Positions 1 to 7,026 are shown, counted from the first letter of the stretch. The stretch is DNA of 10,519 nt from Marisimplicoccus sp964437815 (GCA_964437815.1 CAYTIE010000034.1:1-10519), one strand, 5' to 3'. Notes: generated from the sequence alone by a model not told the origin. A program made the numbers and translations.

Positions 1-1
1 G

Positions 2-667
2 GAAATAATAAAAGATAAAGAATCAAGTGTTAAATCAGAATCAATTTTTCAAAAGAAATACAGTTTTATATTAATGCTTGCCTTTTTAGTAGCAGCTTTT
101 AATCAATTCTCTGGTATTAATGCATTCTTATATTATGCTCCTAGAATATTTGAAGAAGGTGGGCTTGGTCAAAGTGCGGCCCTATTAAATAGTGTTGGAA
201 TTGGTCTAACTAATGTGATTTTTACATTTATAGGTATTAATTTAATTGATAAGCTTGGTAGAAAAATTTTGATGTATATAGGTTCAATAGGTTATATAAT
301 TTCACTTACCTTAATAAGTCTTTCATTCATTTTAGATTGGGGTGGTATAGTACTTCCTATTTTTCTGTTTCTATTTATAGCATCTCATGCAATTGGACAA
401 GGAGCTATAATTTGGGTATATATTTCAGAAATATTTCCAAATCATATTAGAAGTTATGGACAATCTTTTGGAGTTTCTACTCACTGGGTTCTAGCAGCTA
501 TTATACCATCATTTGTTCCATTTCTATTTGGGTGGATAGGTCCTGGAATTGTATTTGCATTCTTTGCTTTTATGATGGTTCTTCAATTACTTTTTACTCA
601 TTTTATAATGCCAGAGACAAAAGGTGTATCTCTTGAAGAGTTAAGCAAAAAATTAATTAAAAATTAA
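2..667 (+). CDS. Sugar:proton symporter, MFS sugar porter family (3' part only)
   Basis: This is the C-terminal 221 residues of a sugar transporter of the XylE/GalP/GLUT type, which moves a monosaccharide across the inner membrane with protons. The reading frame is open to the left edge, so the N-terminal half lies outside the window; the first in-window ATG (74) is internal. In fragment numbering, the helix-7 signature NQFSGINA is at 34-41, the loop motif DKLGRK at 83-88, the SEIFPNHIRSYG motif at 142-153, and the family-defining PETKG at 204-208 followed by a short cytoplasmic tail. About six hydrophobic segments are visible, as expected for the second half of a 12-helix protein. The family is clear; the actual sugar (xylose, glucose, galactose or other) cannot be read from this part. 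The next gene starts 18 bases downstream on the same strand. Confidence 0.93.
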   Translation, partial: EIIKDKESSVKSESIFQKKYSFILMLAFLVAAFNQFSGINAFLYYAPRIFEEGGLGQSAALLNSVGIGLTNVIFTFIGINLIDKLGRKILMYIGSIGYIISLTLISLSFILDWGGIVLPIFLFLFIASHAIGQGAIIWVYISEIFPNHIRSYGQSFGVSTHWVLAAIIPSFVPFLFGWIGPGIVFAFFAFMMVLQLLFTHFIMPETKGVSLEELSKKLIKN

Positions 668-685
668 TTAATTTTATAAAAAAAG

Positions 686-844
686 ATGAGTAGTAAATAT
701 TTTTCAAATAGACTTGATGATCAAAAAACAAAGGGAAAACGTCAAGTTAAAGGATCCAAAAAGAATGCGAATAGCAAAATAAAATCAAAAGCTGCTGGAA
801 AAGCTAATATGTCTGGTATTAGAAAAGTAGGCAGGGGGAACTAA
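686..844 (+). CDS. Small, very basic 52-aa protein of unknown function
   Basis: This short ORF begins MSSKYFSNRLDDQKTKGK and ends GIRKVGRGN. Lys and Arg are spread through almost the whole length, and there is no signal peptide or membrane helix. That composition resembles small ribosome- or nucleic-acid-associated proteins, but I do not recognise a named family, and the role is inference from charge only. It lies 18 bases after the transporter and stops 4 bases before the next ATG (849), so it fits neatly into a same-strand run. The start at 686 is preceded by an A-rich stretch with no real Shine-Dalgarno, as is usual in Bacteroidota. The tight packing supports a real gene. Confidence 0.68.
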   Translation: MSSKYFSNRLDDQKTKGKRQVKGSKKNANSKIKSKAAGKANMSGIRKVGRGN

Positions 845-848
845 TTAA

Positions 849-1199
849 ATGAGACAAGTTCTTCTAGTATTATTTCTATTTACGTATGCTTTAGTTAACT
901 CTCAAGAATATAAGATAACAAAAGTCAATGGCTGGAATGTAAGGCTTTTTAACAGTAAAGTAATGATTAAGGATGATACTATATCATTTACTTACAGGAA
1001 AAGACCTCCAGCTCATGTTAGGATTTATAATATTGATGTAGAAAATGAGAAAAAATATTTCTATGCAGAAGTTAAGCCTCCTCTAGAGGAATCGTATTAT
1101 GTCCTTTATAACGAAGGAAAAAAGATTATTTTAGAAAACTATATGGTAGTTGATGGTGAAAGTATAGAGATAAAAATGCGACTATCTAAAATTGATTAA
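849..1199 (+). CDS. Exported hypothetical protein, 116 aa
   Basis: The N-terminus MRQVLLVLFLFTYALVNS is a typical signal peptide with probable cleavage near residues 18-19 (NS/QEY). The remaining roughly 97 residues are mixed polar and aromatic with alternating short hydrophobic stretches, suggesting a small beta-rich periplasmic or secreted domain; no cysteine remains in the mature part. I do not recognise the family. It starts 4 bases after the 52-aa gene and ends 17 bases before the LOG-family gene, so it is probably co-transcribed with them. No catalytic motif is visible. Confidence 0.8.
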   Translation: MRQVLLVLFLFTYALVNSQEYKITKVNGWNVRLFNSKVMIKDDTISFTYRKRPPAHVRIYNIDVENEKKYFYAEVKPPLEESYYVLYNEGKKIILENYMVVDGESIEIKMRLSKID

Positions 1200-1216
1200 T
1201 AATAAAAAAATGAACT

Positions 1217-1906
1217 ATGAAAGATAATAAATATAAAAAATGGGTATTTACTAAGACTAAGGAAGATGACTCTTGGTCAATATTCAAAATAATGGGTGAG
1301 TTTGTAGAAGGGTATGAAAAATTAAGTGCTATAGGTCCTTGTATATCTTTTTTTGGATCTGCTAGAACTAAACCTGATAATAAATATTACAAACTTGCAG
1401 AGGAAATTGCGTCTGAAATTGTTACTAGAGGTTATGGAGTTATAACAGGTGGAGGACCTGGTATTATGGAAGCTGCTAATAAAGGTGCTAACAACAAAAA
1501 AGGTAAGTCTGTTGGTTTATGTATAGATCTGCCTTATGAAGTACCTAACAAGTTTATAGACAAAGACAAACTATTAAATTTTGATTATTTCTTTGTTAGA
1601 AAAGTTATGTTTATTAGATACTCCCAAGGATTTGTTGTTATGCCTGGTGGATTTGGAACCTTAGATGAAGTTTTTGAAGCAGCAACCTTAATTCAAACCA
1701 AAGAAGCTGAAAAGTTTCCAATTATCTTAGTGTGTTCTGAATATTGGGGAGGAGTAGTTGATTGGATAAAAGAAACTATGCTTTTAGAAAATAATCATAT
1801 AAGTGAAGAAGATTTAAGTTTACTTAGAATTGCTGATACAAAAGAGGAGGTAATCAGTATTCTTGAAGAGTTTCATAATACTTATGAATTTAGTCCTAAT
1901 TTTTAA
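1217..1906 (+). CDS. LOG family protein (TIGR00730-type Rossmann fold, probable nucleotide phosphoribohydrolase)
   Basis: This 229-residue protein has the hallmarks of the LOG/lysine-decarboxylase-like Rossmann family: FGSAR at 46-50, GGGPGIMEA at 78-86, R128-K129, and the PGGFGTLDE active-site motif at 143-151. Characterised family members cleave the base from nucleoside 5'-monophosphates (cytokinin-activating in plants; purine or pyrimidine nucleotide hydrolysis in bacteria). The older label 'lysine decarboxylase' is not supported for this family. The protein should be cytosolic; no signal or membrane segment is seen. Length and the long N-terminal extension (IFKIMGEFVEGYEKLS) match the flavobacterial subgroup. 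The start at 1217 is preferred over an ATG at 1210, which reads into a stop after five codons. The nitroreductase gene follows after 5 bases. Confidence 0.93.
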   Translation: MKDNKYKKWVFTKTKEDDSWSIFKIMGEFVEGYEKLSAIGPCISFFGSARTKPDNKYYKLAEEIASEIVTRGYGVITGGGPGIMEAANKGANNKKGKSVGLCIDLPYEVPNKFIDKDKLLNFDYFFVRKVMFIRYSQGFVVMPGGFGTLDEVFEAATLIQTKEAEKFPIILVCSEYWGGVVDWIKETMLLENNHISEEDLSLLRIADTKEEVISILEEFHNTYEFSPNF

Positions 1907-1911
1907 TTATA

Positions 1912-2580
1912 ATGAAGTATCAACCAGTTAAATTAAAACATACTTTTCTCTCTTTAGATGAAATACAAGAAAGGTCACAATTTTTTTATAATTTGATCAA
2001 AACAAGAAGGAGTATAAGACAATTTAGTTTAAAAAAAATTGATGATAATATTATTAAGAATGCTATAAAATCTGCAGGTACTGCTCCTAATGGAGCTAAC
2101 TTACAACCTTGGCATTTTGTTGTCATTAAAAATAAAAAAATTAAAAAAGCAATAAGAAAAGCCGCTGAGAAAGAAGAAGAAAAATTTTATAATGAAGTTG
2201 CACCTCCAGAATGGTTAAAAGCTCTACAGCCTCTTGGAACAGATGAACATAAGGAATTTTTAGAAGAAGCTCCAATATTGATTGCTGTTTTTGAAAAAAA
2301 ATTTTCTATAGAAAAAAAAGTAAAAATCAAAAATTATTATGTTAAAGAATCCGTTGGTATAGCAACTGGCATATTAATATCAGCACTTCATTATTCTGGG
2401 CTATGTATGCTTACGCACACTCCAAGTCCTATGACTTTCTTAAATAAGATACTAAAGAGACCAATTGATGAAAAACCTTTTGTGCTTTTAGTTGTAGGTT
2501 ATCCTAAATCGAATACCAAAGTGCCAAAATTTGCATCACAAAAGAAATCTTTAGATAAAATCTCTACTTGGTTTAATTAA
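1912..2580 (+). CDS. FMN-dependent nitroreductase, iodotyrosine deiodinase (IYD)-like
   Basis: This 222-residue flavoprotein belongs to the nitroreductase superfamily. FMN-binding elements are RRS at 32-34 and the GTAPNGANLQPW segment at 56-67. From memory of human IYD, the region from the first motif to the C-terminus aligns with one single-residue deletion. It keeps E89, Y93 and K114 (equivalent to human Glu157, Tyr161, Lys182, which clamp the amino acid part of iodotyrosine) and T170 in HTP (equivalent to Thr239 near flavin N5). The C-terminal KKSLDKI resembles the IYD tail. This predicts reductive dehalogenation of halotyrosines or a related flavin-dependent reduction. Unlike the mammalian enzyme, there is no N-terminal membrane anchor, so it should be cytosolic. 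It follows the LOG-family gene by 5 bases and probably ends that transcription unit. Superfamily certain; IYD-like subfamily likely; physiological substrate unknown. Confidence 0.9.
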   Translation: MKYQPVKLKHTFLSLDEIQERSQFFYNLIKTRRSIRQFSLKKIDDNIIKNAIKSAGTAPNGANLQPWHFVVIKNKKIKKAIRKAAEKEEEKFYNEVAPPEWLKALQPLGTDEHKEFLEEAPILIAVFEKKFSIEKKVKIKNYYVKESVGIATGILISALHYSGLCMLTHTPSPMTFLNKILKRPIDEKPFVLLVVGYPKSNTKVPKFASQKKSLDKISTWFN

Positions 2581-2593
2581 AAAACTTCATAGA

Positions 2594-2754
2594 TTAATTA
2601 TAATTGACTTCTAATGATGATTCATTTTCATCTTTTTTCCTATGTTTAGAATAGGTACCATTATACCAATAGTTTTCATCATTTCTGATTGATTGTAAAA
2701 AATTTTGAGTTTTCTATTTTTAAAGAGTTTAAAATCAATTCCAAAGTATGGTTC
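2594..2754 (-). CDS. 3' remnant of a minus-strand gene, apparently frameshifted, truncated by the assembly gap
   Basis: Reading leftwards from the gap, one frame gives EPYFGIDFKLFKNRK and would stop at 2611. A second frame, entered if one A is added to the four-base run complementary to 2710-2713, continues through LQSIRNDENYWYNG and a charged tail to a TAA at 2594-2596. The joined reading looks like a natural protein C-terminus, whereas the unshifted continuation (MVPILNIGKKMKMNHH) looks out of frame. I infer one partial gene with an indel in a homopolymer at a contig end, either a sequencing error or a real mutation. The N-terminal part must lie in or beyond the gap, because 2855-2928 does not continue it on this strand. 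No family recognised. Confidence 0.4.
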
Positions 2755-2854
2755 NNNNNNNNNNNNNNNNNNNNNNNNNNNNNNNNNNNNNNNNNNNNNN
2801 NNNNNNNNNNNNNNNNNNNNNNNNNNNNNNNNNNNNNNNNNNNNNNNNNNNNNN
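2755..2854. other. Assembly gap of exactly 100 N
   Basis: One hundred consecutive N bases join two contigs. This round number is the usual placeholder for a gap of unknown size, so the true distance and any genes between the two sides are unknown. A minus-strand reading frame runs into its left edge. On its right side 2855-2928 holds no convincing coding sequence. Confidence 0.98.
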
Positions 2855-2928
2855 GGTTAATAAATTAATGGGTAATATGTTAGGATTTATAAAAAAATCT
2901 TATACATTTATGGCTATATTTTATTATT

Positions 2929-3702
2929 ATGGAAAAACTATTAAATACTTTATTGGATTTACCGAAAACGGTAAATGATAAACTTCCTAAAAATTCATTC
3001 AATGAAATGATGGCAGGCTCAGAGAGTTCTATGAAAGCCTGGACTGGAAAAGCATTTAAAATAGGTGCTCTAGTTGTATGTATTGTTACTTTGATATCAG
3101 TTATTACAAATGGAATGGACGCTATGAATAGTGCTAGTGGTCTAGGACAAGTCTCTGCGATACTTTGTCTATTAATTTTAGTCTATGCTACTTTTCCTAT
3201 TGCTCAAGTCATTAGGTCAGCGGGAGATTCACTTTCTTCCTCTAAAAGTGGTACAGTTGATTTTATTTTCAGGGATTTTGTTACAGAGAATATTAAAGCT
3301 CTAGGACATGTTACTGCTCTAGTAGCATTATTTGGAGCATTTTGTTCAACTGTAGCTTGGATATTGAATTCTAATGGAATGTCTATGAATGTTGATTTGT
3401 ATAGTGGTGCTGCATATGCTTATGCACTCCCACTTGAAGCAACAGCAACGTTTTTAGAAATGATAAGATTAGATTATGTTGGTGGAATAATTAGCGACTT
3501 TTTTAGTTGGGATCTAACTGGATCTGATGCCACAGGTTATACCATAGATGGTTTAGTAGCTGTTGGATGGGAGTATGCTCAAGTCATACTAATCTTAGCC
3601 AAATTATATCTTGCACTTGCAATTTATCATTGGGTTTATGGCATTGTGTCAACTCTAGCTAAATGGATTACAAGTCCTTCTCTTCCATTTAAAAGTTCAT
3701 AA
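2929..3702 (+). CDS. Integral membrane protein of unknown function, 257 aa
   Basis: After a polar N-terminus of about 40 residues there are four clear hydrophobic segments, at about 44-63, 74-96, 127-147 and 216-243. A roughly 65-residue loop between the third and fourth contains acidic and aromatic residues (LDYVGGIISDFFSWDLTG). There is no signal peptide, no cofactor motif and no cysteine pattern. I do not recognise the family. The start at 2929 is the first ATG in this frame that avoids the gap; a TATATTTT box at 2915-2922 lies 6 bases upstream and may be its promoter. An intrinsic terminator begins 28 bases after the stop, so the gene is probably transcribed alone or as the last gene of a unit hidden by the gap. 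Confidence 0.85.
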   Translation: MEKLLNTLLDLPKTVNDKLPKNSFNEMMAGSESSMKAWTGKAFKIGALVVCIVTLISVITNGMDAMNSASGLGQVSAILCLLILVYATFPIAQVIRSAGDSLSSSKSGTVDFIFRDFVTENIKALGHVTALVALFGAFCSTVAWILNSNGMSMNVDLYSGAAYAYALPLEATATFLEMIRLDYVGGIISDFFSWDLTGSDATGYTIDGLVAVGWEYAQVILILAKLYLALAIYHWVYGIVSTLAKWITSPSLPFKSS

Positions 3703-3730
3703 AATAAAAAATTAATTTATTGTTTATATA

Positions 3731-3757
3731 AACCCCACATTTAATGTGGGGTTTTTT
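3731..3757 (+). terminator. Intrinsic (Rho-independent) terminator
   Basis: A perfect 10-base-pair stem is formed by 3731-3740 (AACCCCACAT) and 3744-3753 (ATGTGGGGTT) around a three-base loop, followed by a run of T ending at 3757. It sits 28 bases after the membrane protein stop and before the ureohydrolase start, so it separates these two same-strand genes into different transcription units. It is the only strong terminator hairpin I see in the window. Confidence 0.93.
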
Positions 3758-3788
3758 ATGTTAGATAACATATTAAGTACTATAAAAA

Positions 3789-4565
3789 GTGACTAAACTA
3801 ATTATACAAGGAATAAAATTTGATAAAAAATCTTCTTTTCAGAAAGGGCCTAAACTAGCTCCGCCATTAATAAGGGAAGCATTGAATTGTGGTTCTACAA
3901 ATATGTATACAGAAAATTTATTATCTATCAAAAACTCAAGGATTGATGATAAAGGTGATTTCGGAATATCTGAATATTTTGAAATCGAGAAAATAACTAA
4001 AAACCACCTTAATTTTGATGCTAAAGTTTTTACATTAGGAGGTGACCATTCTGTAACATTTCCAATAATTAAAGCTTATAATAAAAAATATCCCAAATTG
4101 GATATTCTACATATTGATGCCCATAGTGATTTATATGATCAATTTGAAGGAGATAAATATTCACATGCGTGTCCTTTCGCAAGAATTATGGAAAACGGAT
4201 TTGCTGTTAAGCTAGTGCAAGTTGGAATTAGAACACTAAATACACATCAAGCAGAACAAGCTGATAAATTTAATGTTGAAATACATCATATGAAAGATTT
4301 AGATTTAAGTCAAATTCCAAAATTTAAAAACCCCTTATATATTTCTCTAGATATGGATGCATTTGACCCAGCATATGCTCCTGGAGTTTCACATCATGAG
4401 CCTGGAGGGTTAACTTCTAGACAAGTAATAAATTTAATTCATAGCATTGATAGTGAAGTTATTGGAGCTGATATTGTAGAATATAATCCTAATAGAGATT
4501 TTCAAAATATGACTGCTTTTCTGGCAGCAAAAATGATGAAAGAAATATTAGGTAAAATGATGTAA
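3789..4565 (+). CDS. Ureohydrolase (arginase/agmatinase/formimidoylglutamase family), probably agmatinase
   Basis: This 258-residue enzyme has all six binuclear manganese ligands of the ureohydrolase fold: H87 in GGDHS (84-88), D110, H112 and D114 in DAHSD, and D188 and D190 in SLDMDAFDPAYAPG. The conserved E231 is in DIVEYNP. The family hydrolyses a guanidino group to urea (or formamide); agmatinase makes putrescine from agmatine. The substrate loop reads GVSHHEPGG (199-207) instead of the more common agmatinase GTGTPEPGG, so substrate is not certain from motif alone. At 258 residues it is somewhat shorter than typical agmatinases near 300. The start is GTG at 3789; the next in-frame ATG falls at residue 39, after the conserved N-terminal KGPKLAPPLIREAL segment, so GTG is required. 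It follows a terminator and appears monocistronic. Confidence 0.9.
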   Translation: MTKLIIQGIKFDKKSSFQKGPKLAPPLIREALNCGSTNMYTENLLSIKNSRIDDKGDFGISEYFEIEKITKNHLNFDAKVFTLGGDHSVTFPIIKAYNKKYPKLDILHIDAHSDLYDQFEGDKYSHACPFARIMENGFAVKLVQVGIRTLNTHQAEQADKFNVEIHHMKDLDLSQIPKFKNPLYISLDMDAFDPAYAPGVSHHEPGGLTSRQVINLIHSIDSEVIGADIVEYNPNRDFQNMTAFLAAKMMKEILGKMM

Positions 4566-4616
4566 ATTTTTACTTCTTGAATTAAATATATGATAATACT
4601 AAATAGTGAGTTGATT

Positions 4617-4853
4617 CTAATCAGATTTGATATCTAAAATCGTATCATTGTCTTTGATAATCAATATTCTTTCATTATTTATATTAACTCTATCTGAGTA
4701 ATTTTTATTTTGATATGAATCTATAATGTCAATTTTATAACTCCCATCACTAACATGGTTTATTATAGATATTGAAATTGTCAAAACAAAAAGAAACTGC
4801 AGAATTAAAAGTGATAGAGCAATTATACCTAAAACTTGTAGAACTTTTTTCAT
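4617..4853 (-). CDS. Small membrane-anchored hypothetical protein, 78 aa
   Basis: The N-terminus has one strong hydrophobic stretch (residues 5-31, rich in Leu and Ile) that serves as a membrane anchor or uncleaved signal. It is followed by about 45 polar residues with many Asp, Asn and Lys that would face the periplasm. There are no cysteines and no recognised domain. It is transcribed divergently from the PQQ dehydrogenase gene, with 59 bases between the two starts; a TATATTTA box at 4863-4870 (minus strand) may be its promoter. It converges with the ureohydrolase gene, leaving 51 bases between the stops with no evident terminator hairpin. The anchor plus a natural start context make it probably real. 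Confidence 0.65.
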   Translation of the reverse strand: MKKVLQVLGIIALSLLILQFLFVLTISISIINHVSDGSYKIDIIDSYQNKNYSDRVNINNERILIIKDNDTILDIKSD

Positions 4854-4862
4854 ACTGCAATC

Positions 4863-4870
4863 TAAATATA
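4863..4870 (-). promoter_or_regulatory. Candidate -7 box (TATATTTA) for the 78-aa gene
   Basis: On the minus strand the octamer TATATTTA, followed directly by G, resembles the Bacteroidota TAnnTTTG element and ends 9 bases before the ATG at 4853. No clear TTG -33 element is seen upstream. It lies back to back with the + strand box at 4901-4908, in a 59-base divergent region. Confidence 0.3.
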
Positions 4871-4900
4871 AAAAATTGGAAAATAAATATTTTAAATTAT

Positions 4901-4908
4901 TAAATTAG
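4901..4908 (+). promoter_or_regulatory. TAAATTAG box four bases before the PQQ dehydrogenase ATG
   Basis: The octamer matches the Bacteroidota -7 consensus TAnnTTTG at all but one fixed position, and ends 4 bases before the ATG at 4913. A TTG at 4876-4878 lies 22 bases upstream of it, roughly where a -33 element is expected. If it is the promoter, transcription would begin at or very near the start codon. Confidence 0.5.
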
Positions 4909-4912
4909 AGAT

Positions 4913-7009
4913 ATGAGAAAAATAATATTACTTACCCTTACAATATTCACTTTTTCTTGTAATTATAATAAAGATTGGAAGATATACGGTGGGTCTCATC
5001 AAAGAACACAATATGTAGATTCAGATAAAATAAATAAAAAGAATATTTCAAAATTAGTTAAGATTTGGGAATATAGAACTTATGATAACGATAGCAATTC
5101 TGAAATTCAGACAAACTCATTAATTATAGATAAAAAATTTTATGGGGTGTCTCCAAAACTTAAACTTTTTTCATTAGATGCAAAAACAGGAGAACAAAAC
5201 TGGATATTTGATCCTTTTCAAATTAATCAGAAATATTTTGATAAAGATGACCTAAGCATAAATGTTTGTAGAGGGATAACCTATTTTGAAGATAATTTTA
5301 ACAATTCATTTATTTTTTACGGAGTAGGGGCAAAATTATTTAAAATTAATTCTTTAACTGGAAGTCCTGATTTAAGTTTTGCTAATAGAGGTTACCTTGA
5401 CTTACATGAAGGTCTTGGTGAAAATTCTAGTTCTTTATATGTATCAATGACATCACCTGGAGTCCTTTATAATAATTTAATAATTGTTGGCTCAAGAGTT
5501 AGTGAAGGAAATCCTGCAGCAAAAGGAAATATAAGAGCTTTTGATGCAAACACTGGAGAATTAATTTGGGTTTTTCAGACAATACCTGAAGCAGGTGAAG
5601 ACGGGCATGAAACATATGATAATCCAGATGCATATCTAAGACTTGGTGGAGCAAATGCATGGGCAGGATTCACATTAGATGAAAAAAGAGGTATTGTATA
5701 TGCTCCAACAGGTTCTGTAAGTTATGATTTTTATGGTGGGGATAGGGTTGGTGATAATCTTTTTGCTAATTCAATTATTGCTATAGATGCTAAAAATGGA
5801 AAAAAAATATGGCATTTTCAAACAGTCCACCATGATGTTTGGGATAGGGACTTACCAACTCCTCCTGTTTTATTTGACTATAAGATTAATGATTCAATTA
5901 TACCTTCATTAGCTCAGGTCTCAAAGTCGGGTTACACATATTTATTAAACAGAGTTACTGGAAAACCAATTTATGATGTTATAGAAAGGCCCGTTCCAAC
6001 AAATTCTTCATTAATTGGAGAAAAATTATCAGAAACACAGCCAATTCCAACGTTTCCTGATCCATTTTCAAGACAATCTTTTTTAATTCAAGAGATAAAT
6101 CCATTTATAAAAAATAAAGAAAAAGATAGTATTGAAAAGATATTTTCTTCTATTTCAAAAAATGATATTTTTTCCCCTCCATCAGAAAATGGAACATTAA
6201 TTTTTCCTGGTTTTGATGGGGGTGCAGAGTGGGGAGGACCTGCACTTGATCCTGTTAATAATATGTTGTACGTTAATTCTAATGAGATGCCCTGGATACT
6301 TACAATGAAAAAAGTTGCAAATAATAACTCGCAACCGATAAATATCTATAATAAACAATGTTTAATGTGTCATGGAATTGATTATAAAGGATCTGGAAAA
6401 AATCCATCAATAATTGGTATGAGGGATAAATATAATTTCAATGAGTTAAAATCAATAATTAAAAATGGAAAAGGCTTTATGCCTGGTTATGCATTTTTAG
6501 AAGATCAAAAAATAGAAATTTTAATTAATTATATTATACAGTTAAATGATGGTGATATAACTGATTTATCATTAATGAACCAGGAACTTTTTTACACTTC
6601 TACTGGATATAATAAATTTTTAACCAATGATGGTTATCCAGCTATTAATCCACCTTGGGGATCACTTAATGCCGTTAATTTAAATACCGGAAATATTGAA
6701 TGGAAAATTCCTTTAGGTCAGACAGAAATTGGACAAAAAAACAATATTTTAACAGGATCGGAAAATTACGGAGGACCTATAGTAACAAAATCAGGAATAA
6801 TTTTTATAGCTGCTACATCAGATAAAAAATTTAGGGCTTTTGATAGTCGAAATGGAGATTTAATTTGGGAGTATGAATTACCATTTGCTGGATTTGCAAC
6901 TCCGAGTTATTATGAAATTAATGGTGTACCTTACATTGCAATTGCTTCAGGTGGAGGAAAGCTTGGAACTAAATCAGGAGATACATATGTTGTTTTTAGT
7001 ATTAAATAA
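4913..7009 (+). CDS. PQQ-dependent dehydrogenase lipoprotein with inserted cytochrome c domain (glucose dehydrogenase-like)
   Basis: This 698-residue quinoprotein begins with a lipoprotein signal whose lipobox ends FTFSC with the lipid-modified C16. The rest is a PQQ beta-propeller: repeated blade motifs of the AxTGxxxW type occur at 90-97, 211-219, 292-300 and 590-597, and the conserved HHDVWDRDLPTPPVL is at 306-320. A c-type cytochrome of about 70 residues (476-545) is inserted in the propeller: C483-L-M-C486-H487 binds heme, and M523 in GFMPGY is the likely axial ligand. The enzyme would oxidise an aldose or alcohol in the periplasm and pass electrons through PQQ and the built-in heme to the respiratory chain. 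No PQQ biosynthesis genes are in the window, so the cofactor may be imported or made elsewhere. The GH20 gene starts 17 bases downstream. Substrate is not proven by sequence. Confidence 0.92.
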   Translation: MRKIILLTLTIFTFSCNYNKDWKIYGGSHQRTQYVDSDKINKKNISKLVKIWEYRTYDNDSNSEIQTNSLIIDKKFYGVSPKLKLFSLDAKTGEQNWIFDPFQINQKYFDKDDLSINVCRGITYFEDNFNNSFIFYGVGAKLFKINSLTGSPDLSFANRGYLDLHEGLGENSSSLYVSMTSPGVLYNNLIIVGSRVSEGNPAAKGNIRAFDANTGELIWVFQTIPEAGEDGHETYDNPDAYLRLGGANAWAGFTLDEKRGIVYAPTGSVSYDFYGGDRVGDNLFANSIIAIDAKNGKKIWHFQTVHHDVWDRDLPTPPVLFDYKINDSIIPSLAQVSKSGYTYLLNRVTGKPIYDVIERPVPTNSSLIGEKLSETQPIPTFPDPFSRQSFLIQEINPFIKNKEKDSIEKIFSSISKNDIFSPPSENGTLIFPGFDGGAEWGGPALDPVNNMLYVNSNEMPWILTMKKVANNNSQPINIYNKQCLMCHGIDYKGSGKNPSIIGMRDKYNFNELKSIIKNGKGFMPGYAFLEDQKIEILINYIIQLNDGDITDLSLMNQELFYTSTGYNKFLTNDGYPAINPPWGSLNAVNLNTGNIEWKIPLGQTEIGQKNNILTGSENYGGPIVTKSGIIFIAATSDKKFRAFDSRNGDLIWEYELPFAGFATPSYYEINGVPYIAIASGGGKLGTKSGDTYVVFSIK

Positions 7010-7010
7010 A

Positions 7011-7018
7011 TATTTTAG
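7011..7018 (+). promoter_or_regulatory. TATTTTAG box upstream of the GH20 gene
   Basis: The octamer TATTTTAG, in the 17-base interval between the PQQ dehydrogenase stop and the GH20 start, is one base from TAnnTTTG. It ends 8 bases before the ATG at 7027, rather than 4 as in the other genes. It could be a weak internal promoter; the tight spacing also fits simple read-through from 4913. Confidence 0.25.
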
Positions 7019-7026
7019 ATAGATTT

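Noticed and set aside
1210..1227. ATG at 1210 as an earlier start of the LOG-family gene
   Set aside because: It is in a different frame and stops after five codons; the ATG at 1217 opens the conserved protein.
2748..2978. Plus-strand ORF crossing the N gap and ending at 2978
   Set aside because: Half of it is N, it overlaps the start of the membrane protein by 50 bases in another frame, and the residues after the gap look like low-complexity AT-rich translation.
4578..4637. TGAATTAA box four bases before an ATG at 4590 with a 15-codon frame
   Set aside because: It resembles the recurrent start motif, but the frame is only 15 codons and runs into the 3' end of the antisense 78-aa gene. It is probably chance in AT-rich DNA.
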